A DNA stretch of 49,899 bases, from NCBI GenBank assembly GCA_026416955.1, contig JAOAEE010000046.1, forward strand, positions 1-49,899, given 5' to 3'. How positions within the stretch are numbered: the stretch's first letter is position 1; each line of letters starts with the position of its first letter. The stretch comes from Ignavibacteria bacterium. Lineage in GTDB: Bacteria > Bacteroidota > Ignavibacteria > Kapaibacteriales > UBA2268. Of this stretch, positions 37,542 to 46,770 are shown piece by piece. The notes under the pieces are model-generated. The model worked only from the letters and a program-made list of their open reading frames with translations. It made no database searches and had not been told where the DNA came from. The position numbers and the translations under genes were made by a program.

Positions 37542-39298
37542 ATAACCAAATGGACGAAAACCCAGAAACAAAAAAACCAAAAGATATTGTGCTGAAAGGA
37601 ATACCCGTTTCGAAAGGTTATGCTTCGGGAAAGGCTTTCATCATCAAAAGAAATATCTTCAACCTTAACCAAAACGGAAACTACTTAAATCCTTCTGAAG
37701 AGATTGAACGATTTAAACAAACAATAGTCGAATATAAAAACGAGTTACTTAGATACCAGAATTCGATAAGCAAAGAAAAATCGATTGCTACCGATATTTT
37801 AGATTCTATTAAATTGCTTTTGGAAGACCCTGATATTGAAAAAAGTGTAATAGAATATATACATAGTGGCAAATCTGCGGAACTCGCCGTTGAGCTAACA
37901 TATCAAAAATTCGAGAAAGACCTTCTTTCGGTAAAAAACAAATTTATTAGGGAAAGAGCATTTGAAATCGAACAGATAAAAAATCGCTTTTTGGAACTAC
38001 TAATCAACAAAAAACTGTCGACAACAATACCCGAAAATTCAATTGTTGTTGCTCCAAGTCTTTCCGCCGACCAAGTTATTGCATTCAAAGAAAAAAATGT
38101 TGCTGCATTGATTACAGAGGTCGGTGGGACGACAACCCACTCCTCTATCCTTGCGCGCTCTTTTAGAATCCCATCGGTGATTGGTATCCCCAACGCAACC
38201 AAATTGATTAGCAATAACGACCATCTGTTGGTTGATGCATATAAAGGGATTATTATTGTAAATCCTACGCAAGAAACCTACTTTGAATTCAAAGAAAAAG
38301 TAGAGGACGAAAATTATATTACAAAAGAACTTGGCGATATTATTTATCGACCAACCCAAACGAAAGATGGTAAACCAATCGAGTTGCAAGCGAATATAAA
38401 CTATAAAGAGGAACTCGACGAAAGAGAAATTTACCTTTCGGATGGTATTGGCTTGGTTCGAACTGAACATCTTGTACCAATCCGGGATTTCTACGATAAA
38501 AATATTGGATTTGACTACTTTGAACAAGTCCAATACGAGCTTTACCACGATGTTGCTGTAAAAGTCTATCCAAAGCCAGTAATATTCCGAGCTTTTGATT
38601 TAGGGGGCGACAAATTCCCTTCGCTTTTTGGTATGACCGAAGCAAACCCAATGCTTGGTTTCCGTGGAATTCGATATCTTCTTGCAAATCCTAGGTTCTT
38701 TAAAACCCAGTTAAGGGCATTCCTTCGTGCTTCGGTTGAAAAAAATGTTCAAATTATGATACCAATGGTTACCACATTAGAGGAAGTCCTTGATTCTTTG
38801 CGTCTTATAGAAGAATGTAAGGAGGAACTGAAACAGGAAAATCAGGAATTCGACCCAAATGTTAAATTTGGAATAATGATAGAAACCCCAGCAGCAGCAC
38901 TGCAATCCGACATATTGGCAAATTATGTTGATTTTATAAGTATAGGAACAAACGATTTAACCCAATATACATTGGTTGCAGACCGTGATAACTCGCAAGT
39001 TAGTTCATATTTTTCTCCTTTTCATCCATCTGTTTTAAAATTAATGAAGTATACAATAAATAATGCAAAAAGAAAAGGCAAGAAAGTTGGAATTTGTGGT
39101 GAACTTGCTTCGCACCCCGCTGCAACTGGTTTAATTATTGGACTTGAATTCGATTCCATAAGTGTTTCGGTAGAAAATTTGCTTCAAGTTAAGAAATGGA
39201 TTTCTGAGATAGATTCCTCTTTTGCAAAAGCTCAATTGCAAAAGGCTCTAAGGTTTTCCACCTCGGAACAAGTACGTGAATTTTTGGAAATCGATTGA
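37538..39298 (+). CDS. ptsI: PTS Enzyme I (phosphoenolpyruvate-protein phosphotransferase)
   Basis: 586 residues. It autophosphorylates from phosphoenolpyruvate and passes phosphate to HPr. The N-terminal HPr-binding region begins LKGIPVSKGYASGKAF; the active histidine (about residue 201) is in GGTTTHSSILARS. The C-terminal PEP barrel has FRAFDLGGDKFPSLF, GFRGIRYLL, MIPMVTTLEEV, GIMIETPAAA, IGTNDLTQYTLVADRDN and the Cys of GICGELASHP (about residue 520). Complete and with no missing residues. The stop lies 2 nt before the ATG of the following glycosyltransferase, so PTS genes and glycan genes share one transcript. Confidence 0.97.
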   Translation: MNNQMDENPETKKPKDIVLKGIPVSKGYASGKAFIIKRNIFNLNQNGNYLNPSEEIERFKQTIVEYKNELLRYQNSISKEKSIATDILDSIKLLLEDPDIEKSVIEYIHSGKSAELAVELTYQKFEKDLLSVKNKFIRERAFEIEQIKNRFLELLINKKLSTTIPENSIVVAPSLSADQVIAFKEKNVAALITEVGGTTTHSSILARSFRIPSVIGIPNATKLISNNDHLLVDAYKGIIIVNPTQETYFEFKEKVEDENYITKELGDIIYRPTQTKDGKPIELQANINYKEELDEREIYLSDGIGLVRTEHLVPIRDFYDKNIGFDYFEQVQYELYHDVAVKVYPKPVIFRAFDLGGDKFPSLFGMTEANPMLGFRGIRYLLANPRFFKTQLRAFLRASVEKNVQIMIPMVTTLEEVLDSLRLIEECKEELKQENQEFDPNVKFGIMIETPAAALQSDILANYVDFISIGTNDLTQYTLVADRDNSQVSSYFSPFHPSVLKLMKYTINNAKRKGKKVGICGELASHPAATGLIIGLEFDSISVSVENLLQVKKWISEIDSSFAKAQLQKALRFSTSEQVREFLEID

Positions 39299-39300
39299 AT

Positions 39301-40014
39301 ATGAAGGCACTTGTTATTATTCCAACCTACAACGAAGCCGAAAATATCGAAAAACTTATCGACAAGATATTCCAAGTGGTTCCAGAAATCAATATATTAA
39401 TTGTCGACGACAACTCACCGGATGGAACTGCTTCTATTGTTGAAAAGCTGATGGAAAAGGACCCACGCATTAATCTGATTAAACGCCCGGGGAAACTTGG
39501 CCTTGGCACTGCATATATCGAGGGATTCAAATTTGCTTTGCAAAAAGACTACGAAGCGATTTTCGAAATGGACGCCGATTTTTCCCACAATCCCGAGGAT
39601 TTACCCCGCTTCCTCGAAGCACTTCAAGACTCCGATTTAGTTATTGGCTCGCGGTACCTAACGGGGGTGAATGTAATCAATTGGCCACTAAGTCGTTTGA
39701 TTTTAAGTTATTTTGCTAACCTTTATACACGCTTTATTACTGGAATGCCAGTTAAAGATGCCACCGGTGGATTTAAGTGCTTTCGTGCAAGTGCATTGCG
39801 AAAAATTAATTTGGATAAAGTTAAGACAAATGGCTATGGATTTCAAATCGAAATGAACTTTCGATTTTGGGCAAGCGGTTTTCGACTTAAAGAAATTCCA
39901 ATAATTTTCGTCGACCGCAGAAACGGTGTTTCGAAGATGAACAAGAAAATAATTTTCGAAGCAATTTTTTTGGTGTGGAAATTAAAATTGTGCAAAATTT
40001 TCAAATGCATTTGA
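39301..40014 (+). CDS. Polyprenol-phosphate mannose synthase-like GT2 glycosyltransferase
   Basis: 237 residues from the ATG at 39301; the open frame begins two codons earlier at a TTG inside ptsI. The GT2 fold of the DPM1 group is clear: VIIPTYNEAENIEKLI, LIVDDNSPDGTA, RPGKLGLGTAYIEGF, the metal site EMDADFSHNPEDL, IGSRYL, and the late VKDATGGFKCFRA and FVDRRNGVSKM. Such enzymes make the polyprenyl-phosphate sugar donor for later glycosylation on the outer face of the inner membrane; there is no C-terminal membrane domain. It is followed after 6 nt by the GT2 fusion gene. The donor sugar (mannose or glucose) cannot be told. Confidence 0.93.
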   Translation: MKALVIIPTYNEAENIEKLIDKIFQVVPEINILIVDDNSPDGTASIVEKLMEKDPRINLIKRPGKLGLGTAYIEGFKFALQKDYEAIFEMDADFSHNPEDLPRFLEALQDSDLVIGSRYLTGVNVINWPLSRLILSYFANLYTRFITGMPVKDATGGFKCFRASALRKINLDKVKTNGYGFQIEMNFRFWASGFRLKEIPIIFVDRRNGVSKMNKKIIFEAIFLVWKLKLCKIFKCI

Positions 40015-40020
40015 TTAATA

Positions 40021-41976
40021 ATGACTTCCCCTTTAGAACTTTCGATTATTATTGTTAACTACAATGTAAAAGATTTCCTTTCTCAATGCTTGAATTCAAT
40101 TTTAAAATCCCAAGTAAATTTTGGCTACGAAATAATTGTAGTCGATAATAATTCCTCCGATAATTCTATTGAATTTCTTCAAAGTCATTTCCCTTTTGTA
40201 AAAATTATACCTTTGAAAGAAAACAAAGGTTTTGGTTTTGCAAATAATGTTGGTTTCGAAAATTCCCAAGGTAGATATATTCTGCTCCTAAATCCAGACA
40301 CTGTTTTACAAGAAGATACCTTGCAGGTGATGTATGATTTTATGGAAAGTAACAAGGATGTTGGCGTAGCTGGATGCAAGGTTCTCAATCCCGATGGCTC
40401 GTTGCAACTTGCTTGCCGGCGAAGTGTTCCAACACCTTGGGTTGCTTTCACAAAGCTGTTTGGTTTGCAAAGGTTGTTTCCAAAAAGTAAATTGTTTGGT
40501 AAATACAACTTAACATACTTAAACGAAAATGAGGTATCTTTTGTGGACTCGATTAGTGGCTCGTTTATGTTTCTTCGCCGCGAAGTTTACCAAAAATTGG
40601 ATGGGTTCGACACAAATTTCTTTCTTTTTGGGGAAGACCTTGATTTTTGCTACCGAGCAAAACAATTAGGATGGAAAATTGCTTATGTTCCAAATACATC
40701 AATAATCCATTACAAAGGGCAAAGTTCAAAAAGAAGTCTTGTTGATACTTCTTTCCACTTTTTTAAATCGATGGAAATTTTTACCCGCAAGCATTTCGGC
40801 TCGCGAAATTGGTTCCTTTGGTTTATAAAACTAGGAATTTATTTTCGCCATTTTATATCGAAAATATATAAATACAAAACCGAATTACTATTCGTCCTAC
40901 TCGACCTTCTTTTTGCAAATCTTTCGCTATTAATTGCAAGTTGGATACGATTTGGGAATATGTTAAGTTTCCCCGACTATGCATATCCAACGGTATTCAT
41001 TGTTTTAAGTGTGGTAGTTTTCCTTTCGATGGTCTCTGCGGGTGAATATTTCGAGTTCAAGCATAGCCTTTGGAAAACCACTTTCGCGTTGTTGATTTCG
41101 TTCTTTATTCTTTCCTCGTTGACATATTTTTTCAAAGATTTTGCTTTCAGCCGTGGCGTTCTTCTTTTAACAATAGGACTTACACTTTTGCTAACAAATA
41201 CCACCAGATTGGTCTTTAATTTAAAAAGGAAGATAAGCACGCCACGAAGAATTGCCTTCGTTGGAAACAATACAAATACAAAAGCAATAATCGACCATCT
41301 AGATTCGGCAGAGACTATCGATTTTGAATTGATTGGTGTAATTCTTTTCGATATCAATCAAAATTGCACAAATCTTCCTATCCTTGGAAGAATAAATGAA
41401 ATTTCTGAAATTGTTGAACTTTACGACATTACAGAAATAATAGTTACCGATGAGAAAATTACCAAAATCGATATGCTAGAATACCTACAAAAACTTGAAG
41501 GAAAAAATATTAAAATTTTTTATGCCCAAGGGTACGAGGATGTTGTTGCTTCCGAGTTGATTTCAAGTTTAACAAGTAAGGACAACATACTCTATTCATA
41601 CAATCTTTCATTATTTCGCTTTCGTTTCTTCAAGAGAGTTTTCGATTTGTTCCTTCTGCTCTGGTTTTTCACGATTGGGTTTCCATTCTTATTTTTGTTT
41701 TTCGATAAAAGTAAAAGAAAATTGAAAAATTTTTGGAAAATTCTTTTAGGGGAAATGACATTTGTCGGGCTCGACAAGGAGTTTCGACAAATATTTCACA
41801 AACAACCACTGATTACAATATCCGAGGCGAATTCTTCTGCCTTAACAACCCCAAAGGCACTCGAAAAGTTAAACCTTTTTTATCTTCAAGGATACACTCC
41901 TTTGCTCGATTTAGAAATTTTGTTAAAATATAAAAGAGGAAAAGATGGAAAAAACACCCTCAAAATATCTGCTTGA
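40021..41976 (+). CDS. GT2 glycosyltransferase fused to a degenerate polyprenyl-phosphate sugar-1-phosphate transferase
   Basis: 651 residues. Residues 1-~280 are a complete GT2 of the rhamnosyltransferase type: [52 protein letters not shown] and [19 protein letters not shown]. Then four to five membrane helices (~285-395), a Rossmann-like CoA/NAD-binding segment (~410-490, [19 protein letters not shown]), and a WcaJ/WbaP-like end with [13 protein letters not shown] (~540) and GEMTFVGLD (~580). Between the last two, where the active family has the RxG...KFRTM and DELPQ segments, only about 25 residues remain, so the transferase part should be inactive. Its end overlaps accA by 32 nt. Confidence 0.88.
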   Translation: MTSPLELSIIIVNYNVKDFLSQCLNSILKSQVNFGYEIIVVDNNSSDNSIEFLQSHFPFVKIIPLKENKGFGFANNVGFENSQGRYILLLNPDTVLQEDTLQVMYDFMESNKDVGVAGCKVLNPDGSLQLACRRSVPTPWVAFTKLFGLQRLFPKSKLFGKYNLTYLNENEVSFVDSISGSFMFLRREVYQKLDGFDTNFFLFGEDLDFCYRAKQLGWKIAYVPNTSIIHYKGQSSKRSLVDTSFHFFKSMEIFTRKHFGSRNWFLWFIKLGIYFRHFISKIYKYKTELLFVLLDLLFANLSLLIASWIRFGNMLSFPDYAYPTVFIVLSVVVFLSMVSAGEYFEFKHSLWKTTFALLISFFILSSLTYFFKDFAFSRGVLLLTIGLTLLLTNTTRLVFNLKRKISTPRRIAFVGNNTNTKAIIDHLDSAETIDFELIGVILFDINQNCTNLPILGRINEISEIVELYDITEIIVTDEKITKIDMLEYLQKLEGKNIKIFYAQGYEDVVASELISSLTSKDNILYSYNLSLFRFRFFKRVFDLFLLLWFFTIGFPFLFLFFDKSKRKLKNFWKILLGEMTFVGLDKEFRQIFHKQPLITISEANSSALTTPKALEKLNLFYLQGYTPLLDLEILLKYKRGKDGKNTLKISA

Positions 41977-42910
41977 TTTTGAAAAGCCAATATACGAACT
42001 CGAGAAAAAAATCGAAGAAATGAAATCATTGGGCGAAGTAATAAATATCGACGAAGAAATTGCAAATCTTCAAAATAAAGTACACGAACTTAAGGTTCAA
42101 ATCTACAGCCAACTTACTCGTTGGCAACGAGTACAAATTGCTCGCCACCCCGAGCGACCCTATACTTTGGACTATATCAATAATCTGTTCACCGATTTTG
42201 TCGAACTACACGGCGACCGACTTGTTCGCGACGATCCAGCAATTGTAGGTGGGATTGCAAAGTTCAATGGTATTTCTGTAATGGTTGTTGGCCATCAAAA
42301 AGGTAGAGACACTAAAAGCAACTTGTTTCGTAACTTCGGTATGCCAAATCCCGAAGGCTACCGCAAAGCCCATCGATTGTTCCTTCTTGCCGAAAAATTT
42401 GGTAAACCAATAATTACTTTCCTCGACACCCCGGGTGCTTTTCCCGGAATGGAAGCAGAAGAGCGAGGTCAAGCAGAAGCAATAGCAAGAAATTTATTTC
42501 TTATGGCTAAACTAAGAGTTCCAATTATTGTTGTAATAATTGGGGAAGGTGCAAGTGGTGGTGCAATTGGTATTGGGGTTGGCGACCGCATATTAATGCT
42601 AGAAAATGCTTGGTATAGTGTAATTGCTCCGGAATCTTGCTCGAGCATTCTTTGGAGAAGTTGGGACTACAAGGAGCAAGCTGCCGAAGCATTGAAACTG
42701 ACTGCAACAGATTTGCTCGAACAAAATGTAATCGATAGAGTTGTGCCCGAACCCTTGGGCGGGGCACACAAAGACCCCAAGCAAATGTTCGAAATTATGC
42801 GAAGTATACTTACCGAAGAACTCGACAATCTGTTGAAAATCGATATTAATGAACTTGTTCGAATGCGGAAAGAAAAGTTCTATAGTAAAGGAGTTTGGAA
42901 AGAATTATGA
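41945..42910 (+). CDS. accA: Acetyl-CoA carboxylase carboxyltransferase subunit alpha
   Basis: 321 residues, normal. With AccD it transfers the carboxyl from biotin to acetyl-CoA, the committed step of fatty acid synthesis. It shows [92 protein letters not shown] and the [14 protein letters not shown] segment. AGAGGA lies 5 nt before the ATG, a strong site which lets it start inside the preceding gene. accD is not in the window. It overlaps the DedA-like gene by 4 nt. Confidence 0.97.
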   Translation: MEKTPSKYLLDFEKPIYELEKKIEEMKSLGEVINIDEEIANLQNKVHELKVQIYSQLTRWQRVQIARHPERPYTLDYINNLFTDFVELHGDRLVRDDPAIVGGIAKFNGISVMVVGHQKGRDTKSNLFRNFGMPNPEGYRKAHRLFLLAEKFGKPIITFLDTPGAFPGMEAEERGQAEAIARNLFLMAKLRVPIIVVIIGEGASGGAIGIGVGDRILMLENAWYSVIAPESCSSILWRSWDYKEQAAEALKLTATDLLEQNVIDRVVPEPLGGAHKDPKQMFEIMRSILTEELDNLLKIDINELVRMRKEKFYSKGVWKEL

Positions 42911-43512
42911 TAAAAGGAATTAACAATTTTTTAAAGCGTCTCGCTTTATGGATGGAAAGTTTCGCCCAAACGAAATACTCTTTGTGGGCTTTGTTTGTAT
43001 TTGCATTTGCCGAAGCCTCTTTCTTTCCAATACCACCGGATGTTTTGTTGATTGCCATTGCGCTTTCATATCCAAAACGGTCCTATTTGTCCGCTTTATG
43101 GTGCACAATTGGTTCGGCTCTTGGCGGTGTCTTTGGCTACTATATTGGTTATTCATTGATGGAGATAGTGGGAATTAAAATTATAGAATTCTATAATTTC
43201 CAAGATACTTGGTCGAAAGTTGTTGCAACTTTCAATAGTGATGTTGGCTATTGGTTCCTTGCTGGGGCTGCCTTCACACCAATTCCATACAAAGTTGCAA
43301 CTATTGCCGCTGGAGCAACGCATCAGAGTTTCATTCCTTTTGTTATTATTTCGCTAATTGGCAGAGGCTTGCGTTTCTTTGCAGTTGCCACATTATTCTA
43401 CTTCCTTGGTCCCCCAGTAAAAGCATTTATCGATAAATACTTCGAAAAACTTACTTTTGCTTTTCTGCTTTTACTTATTGGTGGCTTTGTGATTATTAAA
43501 TACATTATCTAA
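42907..43512 (+). CDS. YqaA/DedA-family membrane protein
   Basis: 201 residues from the ATG at 42907, which overlaps the accA stop (ATGA). About four to five membrane segments. The SNARE-associated/DedA pattern is seen in [17 protein letters not shown] (~30-46) and in [19 protein letters not shown] (~115-133), each with the re-entrant Glu/Pro or Phe-Thr-Pro motif, with [10 protein letters not shown] between. The family are proposed lipid transporters or proton-dependent flippases that recycle undecaprenyl phosphate or phosphatidylethanolamine. That would suit the glycan-lipid surroundings, but it is inference. Confidence 0.9.
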   Translation: MIKGINNFLKRLALWMESFAQTKYSLWALFVFAFAEASFFPIPPDVLLIAIALSYPKRSYLSALWCTIGSALGGVFGYYIGYSLMEIVGIKIIEFYNFQDTWSKVVATFNSDVGYWFLAGAAFTPIPYKVATIAAGATHQSFIPFVIISLIGRGLRFFAVATLFYFLGPPVKAFIDKYFEKLTFAFLLLLIGGFVIIKYII

Positions 43513-43517
43513 TTGGT

Positions 43518-44678
43518 GTGGCTAAATTTCTATACATTTTCAAAGGTAAATTCCCTTGGGATGGTAGATTAGTTAAAATTTGTAAATCTTTAAAATCTGC
43601 TGGTCACCAAGTTCTGATTGTTGCCCGTTGGAAAGGAGAACCCACCGATTTCGAACAATGGCACGGATTGGATGTAATACGTGCTTGCTACAAGATACCA
43701 ACATATCTTTCATTGCCATTTCCCGAAAATCCATTCTGGGTTAATAGTTTGAAAAAAATTATTAATGAATTCAGACCCGAATGTATTATTGTACGAGATA
43801 TTTTTCTCGTTAAACCAGTAAAGAGAGCTCTCGGTAGTAGAACTGTTCCAGTAATTATCGATATGGCTGAACATTACCCAGCAGCAGTTCGCGAATGGAA
43901 AAAGTATAACCAAAATCCCCTTACTAAGTTCTTGGTCTACAATTTAAAAATTGTAGACAAATGGGAAAGGGAAAGTGTCTCTATTTCCGATTATATTCTA
44001 ACTGTTTGTGAAGAGCAAGTGGAACGCTTGTCGAAATTCTATAGTTTTCCTAACGGAAGAACAGAAGTGATTTACAATACCCCAGAAATTTCTTTCCTAA
44101 ATCCAACTGACAAAATTCCGGCGAGAAAACCCAGAGTTTTTATTCATCACGGGTATCACACAAGCGAAAAGCCAATCGATAAATTCGTTGAGTACTTTAT
44201 CGAGTTTGCAAGCCCAAACGATAGTTTCCAACTATTAATTGCCGGACCAGGCGAATGCATCCCACAACTTAAAGAAATCGTAAACAAAAGAAATGCAAAA
44301 AATGTACTTTTTCTTGGTAAGTACAATTTCGAAGAACTTCCAAAAATTTTAGAAAAAGGGGATATCGGTGTCATTCCATATCCTCCTAATGAGTTTAACA
44401 ATTATACTTTACATAATAAAATATTCGATTACTTTGCTTTTGGAATACCAGTGGTTGTTTCTAATGCAAAACCTTTGAAACGGCTGGTAGAAGAAACAAA
44501 TGCTGGAATTTCTCTGCCAATAGAAAGGGAATCTATAAAAAATTTTTTCGACAACATAGATAATTTCGATTGGATAACTTTTAGCAATAATGCTTTTCGG
44601 TGGTCACGGAATAAATACAATTGGGAATCCGACGAAAAAAGATTATTAGAATTTATTGGAAAAGTATTAAATGGCTAA
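43518..44678 (+). CDS. GT4-type (GT-B fold) glycosyltransferase
   Basis: 386 residues from a GTG start 5 nt after the previous stop; a short ribosome site is not seen. The N-terminal half has FKGKFPWDGRLVKICKSL and VARWKGE, and the C-terminal nucleotide-sugar half has VLFLGKYNFEELPKILEKGDIGVIPY and NKIFDYFAFGIPVVVSNAKPLKRLVEE, the EX7E-like donor site being altered around NKIFDYFAFGIP. Cytoplasmic or membrane-associated. It probably extends a cell-surface glycan begun by the two GT2 genes upstream; acceptor and donor are unknown. It overlaps the NUDIX gene by 8 nt. Confidence 0.88.
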   Translation: MAKFLYIFKGKFPWDGRLVKICKSLKSAGHQVLIVARWKGEPTDFEQWHGLDVIRACYKIPTYLSLPFPENPFWVNSLKKIINEFRPECIIVRDIFLVKPVKRALGSRTVPVIIDMAEHYPAAVREWKKYNQNPLTKFLVYNLKIVDKWERESVSISDYILTVCEEQVERLSKFYSFPNGRTEVIYNTPEISFLNPTDKIPARKPRVFIHHGYHTSEKPIDKFVEYFIEFASPNDSFQLLIAGPGECIPQLKEIVNKRNAKNVLFLGKYNFEELPKILEKGDIGVIPYPPNEFNNYTLHNKIFDYFAFGIPVVVSNAKPLKRLVEETNAGISLPIERESIKNFFDNIDNFDWITFSNNAFRWSRNKYNWESDEKRLLEFIGKVLNG

Positions 44679-45162
44679 TTTCGTTGCAAATACTATACAA
44701 GTTCATATTGCTGCTTGGGATTCGAGAAATATGGAATACAAGTTTTTAGCATTAAAGCGCTCGAAGAACAACCCAATCTACCCGGAAATCTGGCAAGCAA
44801 TTACTGGTACAATCGAAGGTAAAGAAACTGCAATCGAATGTGCAATACGAGAAGTTAAAGAAGAGACTGGGCTCCAGGTTAAAGAGATTTGGACGGTGCC
44901 CTTCGTTGCTATCTTTTTCGACCCTTACCAAGACGCAGTAAATGCTTCCCCAGTTTTTGGTGTCGTTGTTGATTTTAGTGAAACCATAAAAATTTCGCCC
45001 GAACACGAAACTTTCCAATGGCTAACATTAGAAAAGTTTATCGAACTTGTTCCTTTGCCATCACACAAAATTGGTGCAAAATATTTTTGGGAACATATTC
45101 TTCAACATAAAGAGAAAGAAATGTTTAAATATATTAACAAAGAAATCAAAAAATTTGAATAA
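44671..45162 (+). CDS. NUDIX hydrolase
   Basis: 163 residues. The Nudix box is complete: Gly46-x5-Glu52-x7-Arg60-Glu61-x-x-Glu64-Glu65-x-Gly67 (GTIEGKETAIECAIREVKEE...). These enzymes hydrolyse nucleoside diphosphates linked to another group. The sequence after the box (VVDFSETIKISPEHETFQWL) fits small dihydroneopterin-triphosphate or dNTP pyrophosphatase-like members. In Bacteroidota some act in folate synthesis (NudB role), so this is possible but unproved. Its start is 8 nt inside the glycosyltransferase gene, and it ends the long plus-strand run that begins at ptsH. Confidence 0.92.
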   Translation: MANFVANTIQVHIAAWDSRNMEYKFLALKRSKNNPIYPEIWQAITGTIEGKETAIECAIREVKEETGLQVKEIWTVPFVAIFFDPYQDAVNASPVFGVVVDFSETIKISPEHETFQWLTLEKFIELVPLPSHKIGAKYFWEHILQHKEKEMFKYINKEIKKFE

Positions 45163-45198
45163 AAATTTATTTTTTCTCTTAATCCTTTAGTTTTTTCG

Positions 45199-45219
45199 CT
45201 AAGAAAATTTTTTTCTTAG
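45199..45219. terminator. Perfect 9-bp inverted repeat after the NUDIX gene, overlapping a -7 box
   Basis: CTAAGAAAA (45199-45207) and TTTTCTTAG (45211-45219) are exact inverse copies around a three-T loop, 36 nt after the NUDIX stop. With the T-rich tract around it, it may terminate the ptsH-NUDIX transcript. Because its right arm holds the first three bases of the -7 box at 45217-45224, an operator for a dimeric regulator is the other reading. Confidence 0.4.
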
Positions 45220-45224
45220 TTTTG
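45217..45224 (+). promoter_or_regulatory. -7 promoter box of the isochorismatase-like gene
   Basis: TAGTTTTG matches TAnnTTTG exactly, 20 nt before the ATG at 45245. At the -33 place (19 bp away) the bases are TTC, not TTG. The palindrome at 45199-45219 overlaps the box. Confidence 0.45.
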
Positions 45225-45244
45225 CTTTTTTATTCGAGGGAAAA

Positions 45245-45895
45245 ATGAATTATTATGTAAACAAAGAAACATTAAAAGACAAAACACACGAATGGCTTCG
45301 GAAAATCGCTCCATTTAACACACATCGGATGGAACTCAATGTTTCGAAATCCGCCCTACTTGTAATAGATATGCAGAAGTTTTTTCTCGACCCTCAGTCC
45401 CCTACTTTTACTTGTGGTGGACTTGCAATAATCGACAATATCAAACTTTTGCTCGATTGTTTCCGAAAAGAAAAGCTTCCGGTGATTTACACACGCCACG
45501 TTCACGACCCCGAAGGAATTGACGCCGGTATAATGAAATGGTGGTGGGAAGGTATGTGCGTCGATGAAACTCCTGAAAGCTTCGTTATCGATGAAATTTC
45601 ACCTTTGCCAAATGAAAAAGTGGTAAAAAAGCATAGGTATTCCGCTTTCTACAATACCGACCTCGAAGTCTATCTTCGTGGATTAAAAGTAGAAGATTTG
45701 GTAATTACTGGAATTATGACTAATATGTGTTGCGAATCTACTGCTCGCGATGCTTATTTTCGCGACTATCGAGTTTTTTTCCTTGCAGATGCAACTGGTA
45801 GTATTAACGAGGAAATGCACTTAGCCTCGCTATTGAACTTATCTTTTGGTTTTGCCTATATTACGACCACCGAAGAAATTGTAGCCAAGTTTTAG
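45245..45895 (+). CDS. Isochorismatase-family cysteine hydrolase
   Basis: 216 residues. The catalytic triad of the family is present: Asp42 in LLVIDMQKFF, Lys128/129 in VVKKHRYSAF, and Cys162 in MTNMCCESTARDA; Cys163 next to it is unusual but not at the nucleophile position. The family includes isochorismatase, nicotinamidase and several amidohydrolases; a cis-peptide bond and the TNMC turn precede the nucleophile. The N-terminal ~30 residues (NKETLKDKTHEWLRKIAPF) are like those of 2,3-dihydro-2,3-dihydroxybenzoate-type isochorismatases, but the real substrate is open. A GAGG ribosome site lies just before the ATG. It stands alone and converges on the glycerophosphodiesterase gene. Confidence 0.9.
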   Translation: MNYYVNKETLKDKTHEWLRKIAPFNTHRMELNVSKSALLVIDMQKFFLDPQSPTFTCGGLAIIDNIKLLLDCFRKEKLPVIYTRHVHDPEGIDAGIMKWWWEGMCVDETPESFVIDEISPLPNEKVVKKHRYSAFYNTDLEVYLRGLKVEDLVITGIMTNMCCESTARDAYFRDYRVFFLADATGSINEEMHLASLLNLSFGFAYITTTEEIVAKF

Positions 45896-45912
45896 TCTCG
45901 TTACAGAAATAT

Positions 45913-45927
45913 TTCTTAATATAAGAA
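45913..45927. terminator. Weak hairpin between convergent genes
   Basis: TTCTTA (45913-45918) and TAAGAA (45922-45927) pair round a three-base loop in the 38-bp gap between the isochorismatase and glycerophosphodiesterase stops. The stem is short and AT-only apart from one pair. It is a candidate bidirectional terminator by position only. Confidence 0.25.
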
Positions 45928-45933
45928 GAAAGA

Positions 45934-46707
45934 TTAAACTCTTGCTTTGTATTTATTTCTTAATATATCCAAGACTAATTTGGGGTGGTTAGTAACAATT
46001 GCTTTCACACCAAATTGCAATACATAGTCCAATTGTTCTTCATTATCTACTGAGTAAACTCCAAGGAAAATGTTGTTCTTTTGTGCATCTTCGGTTAATT
46101 CTTTGTTCAATTCTTCTACGCTACAAACGAAACCTTCGCAACCAATTTCCTTTTTCAATCTCGAAGGGAATGTATTATCCTTGGGCAATCTTATTGCGGC
46201 AATAGGAATTTCTGGGGCTAATTCCTTTACTATTTTCAATTGATTGTAATAAAAGGACGAAATGACAACCCTATCCGAATATCTATATTTCATAATTAGA
46301 TTAAGAATATTTTGAATATGGAAATTTGGAGTTTCTCCTAAGTTTTTTAATTCAATGTTTAGCAAAACTTTATTTGTTAAAAATTGCAAAACCTCTTCGA
46401 GCGAGGGAATTCGTTCTCCTTGGAATTCACGACTGAACCAAGCCCCACTGTCCAACTTTTTTAATTCTTGGTACGACAATTTACTTGCAAGCCCAATACC
46501 ATTCGTGGTTCTACTTAATCCTTTATCGTGGAAGACAATAGGAATTGCGTCGGAAGTAACCTGAATATCCATTTCAATAAAATGAGCGCCCGAGCGAATT
46601 GCTTCCTCGAACGACGAAAGTGTGTTTTCCGGAGCAACACCGCTTGCTCCACGGTGTGCAACTACAAAATAATCGAACCTTTCGTATGCCTGCATTAAAG
46701 TTAGCAT
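45934..46707 (-). CDS. Glycerophosphodiester phosphodiesterase
   Basis: 257 residues from the ATG at 46707; another ATG four codons on is possible. The open frame extends further to a TTG near 46767, but those residues do not look like the family. The GDPD TIM barrel shows AHRGASGVAPENT (His18, Arg19, Glu27, Asn28), FIEMDIQVTSD (Glu45, Asp47) and VFHDKGLSRTT (His60), which are the Ca2+/Mg2+ and catalytic residues. Later LLNIELKNLGE and GVYSVDNEEQL follow. It hydrolyses glycerophosphodiesters from lipid turnover to glycerol-3-phosphate. No signal peptide is convincing, so probably cytoplasmic. It follows the response regulator by about 60 nt. Confidence 0.94.
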   Translation of the reverse strand: MLTLMQAYERFDYFVVAHRGASGVAPENTLSSFEEAIRSGAHFIEMDIQVTSDAIPIVFHDKGLSRTTNGIGLASKLSYQELKKLDSGAWFSREFQGERIPSLEEVLQFLTNKVLLNIELKNLGETPNFHIQNILNLIMKYRYSDRVVISSFYYNQLKIVKELAPEIPIAAIRLPKDNTFPSRLKKEIGCEGFVCSVEELNKELTEDAQKNNIFLGVYSVDNEEQLDYVLQFGVKAIVTNHPKLVLDILRNKYKARV

Positions 46708-46770
46708 AAAACAAAAATATGAATATTTGTTCAATAACAAATTAATGTAAAAAGAATTATTTGGCAATCT

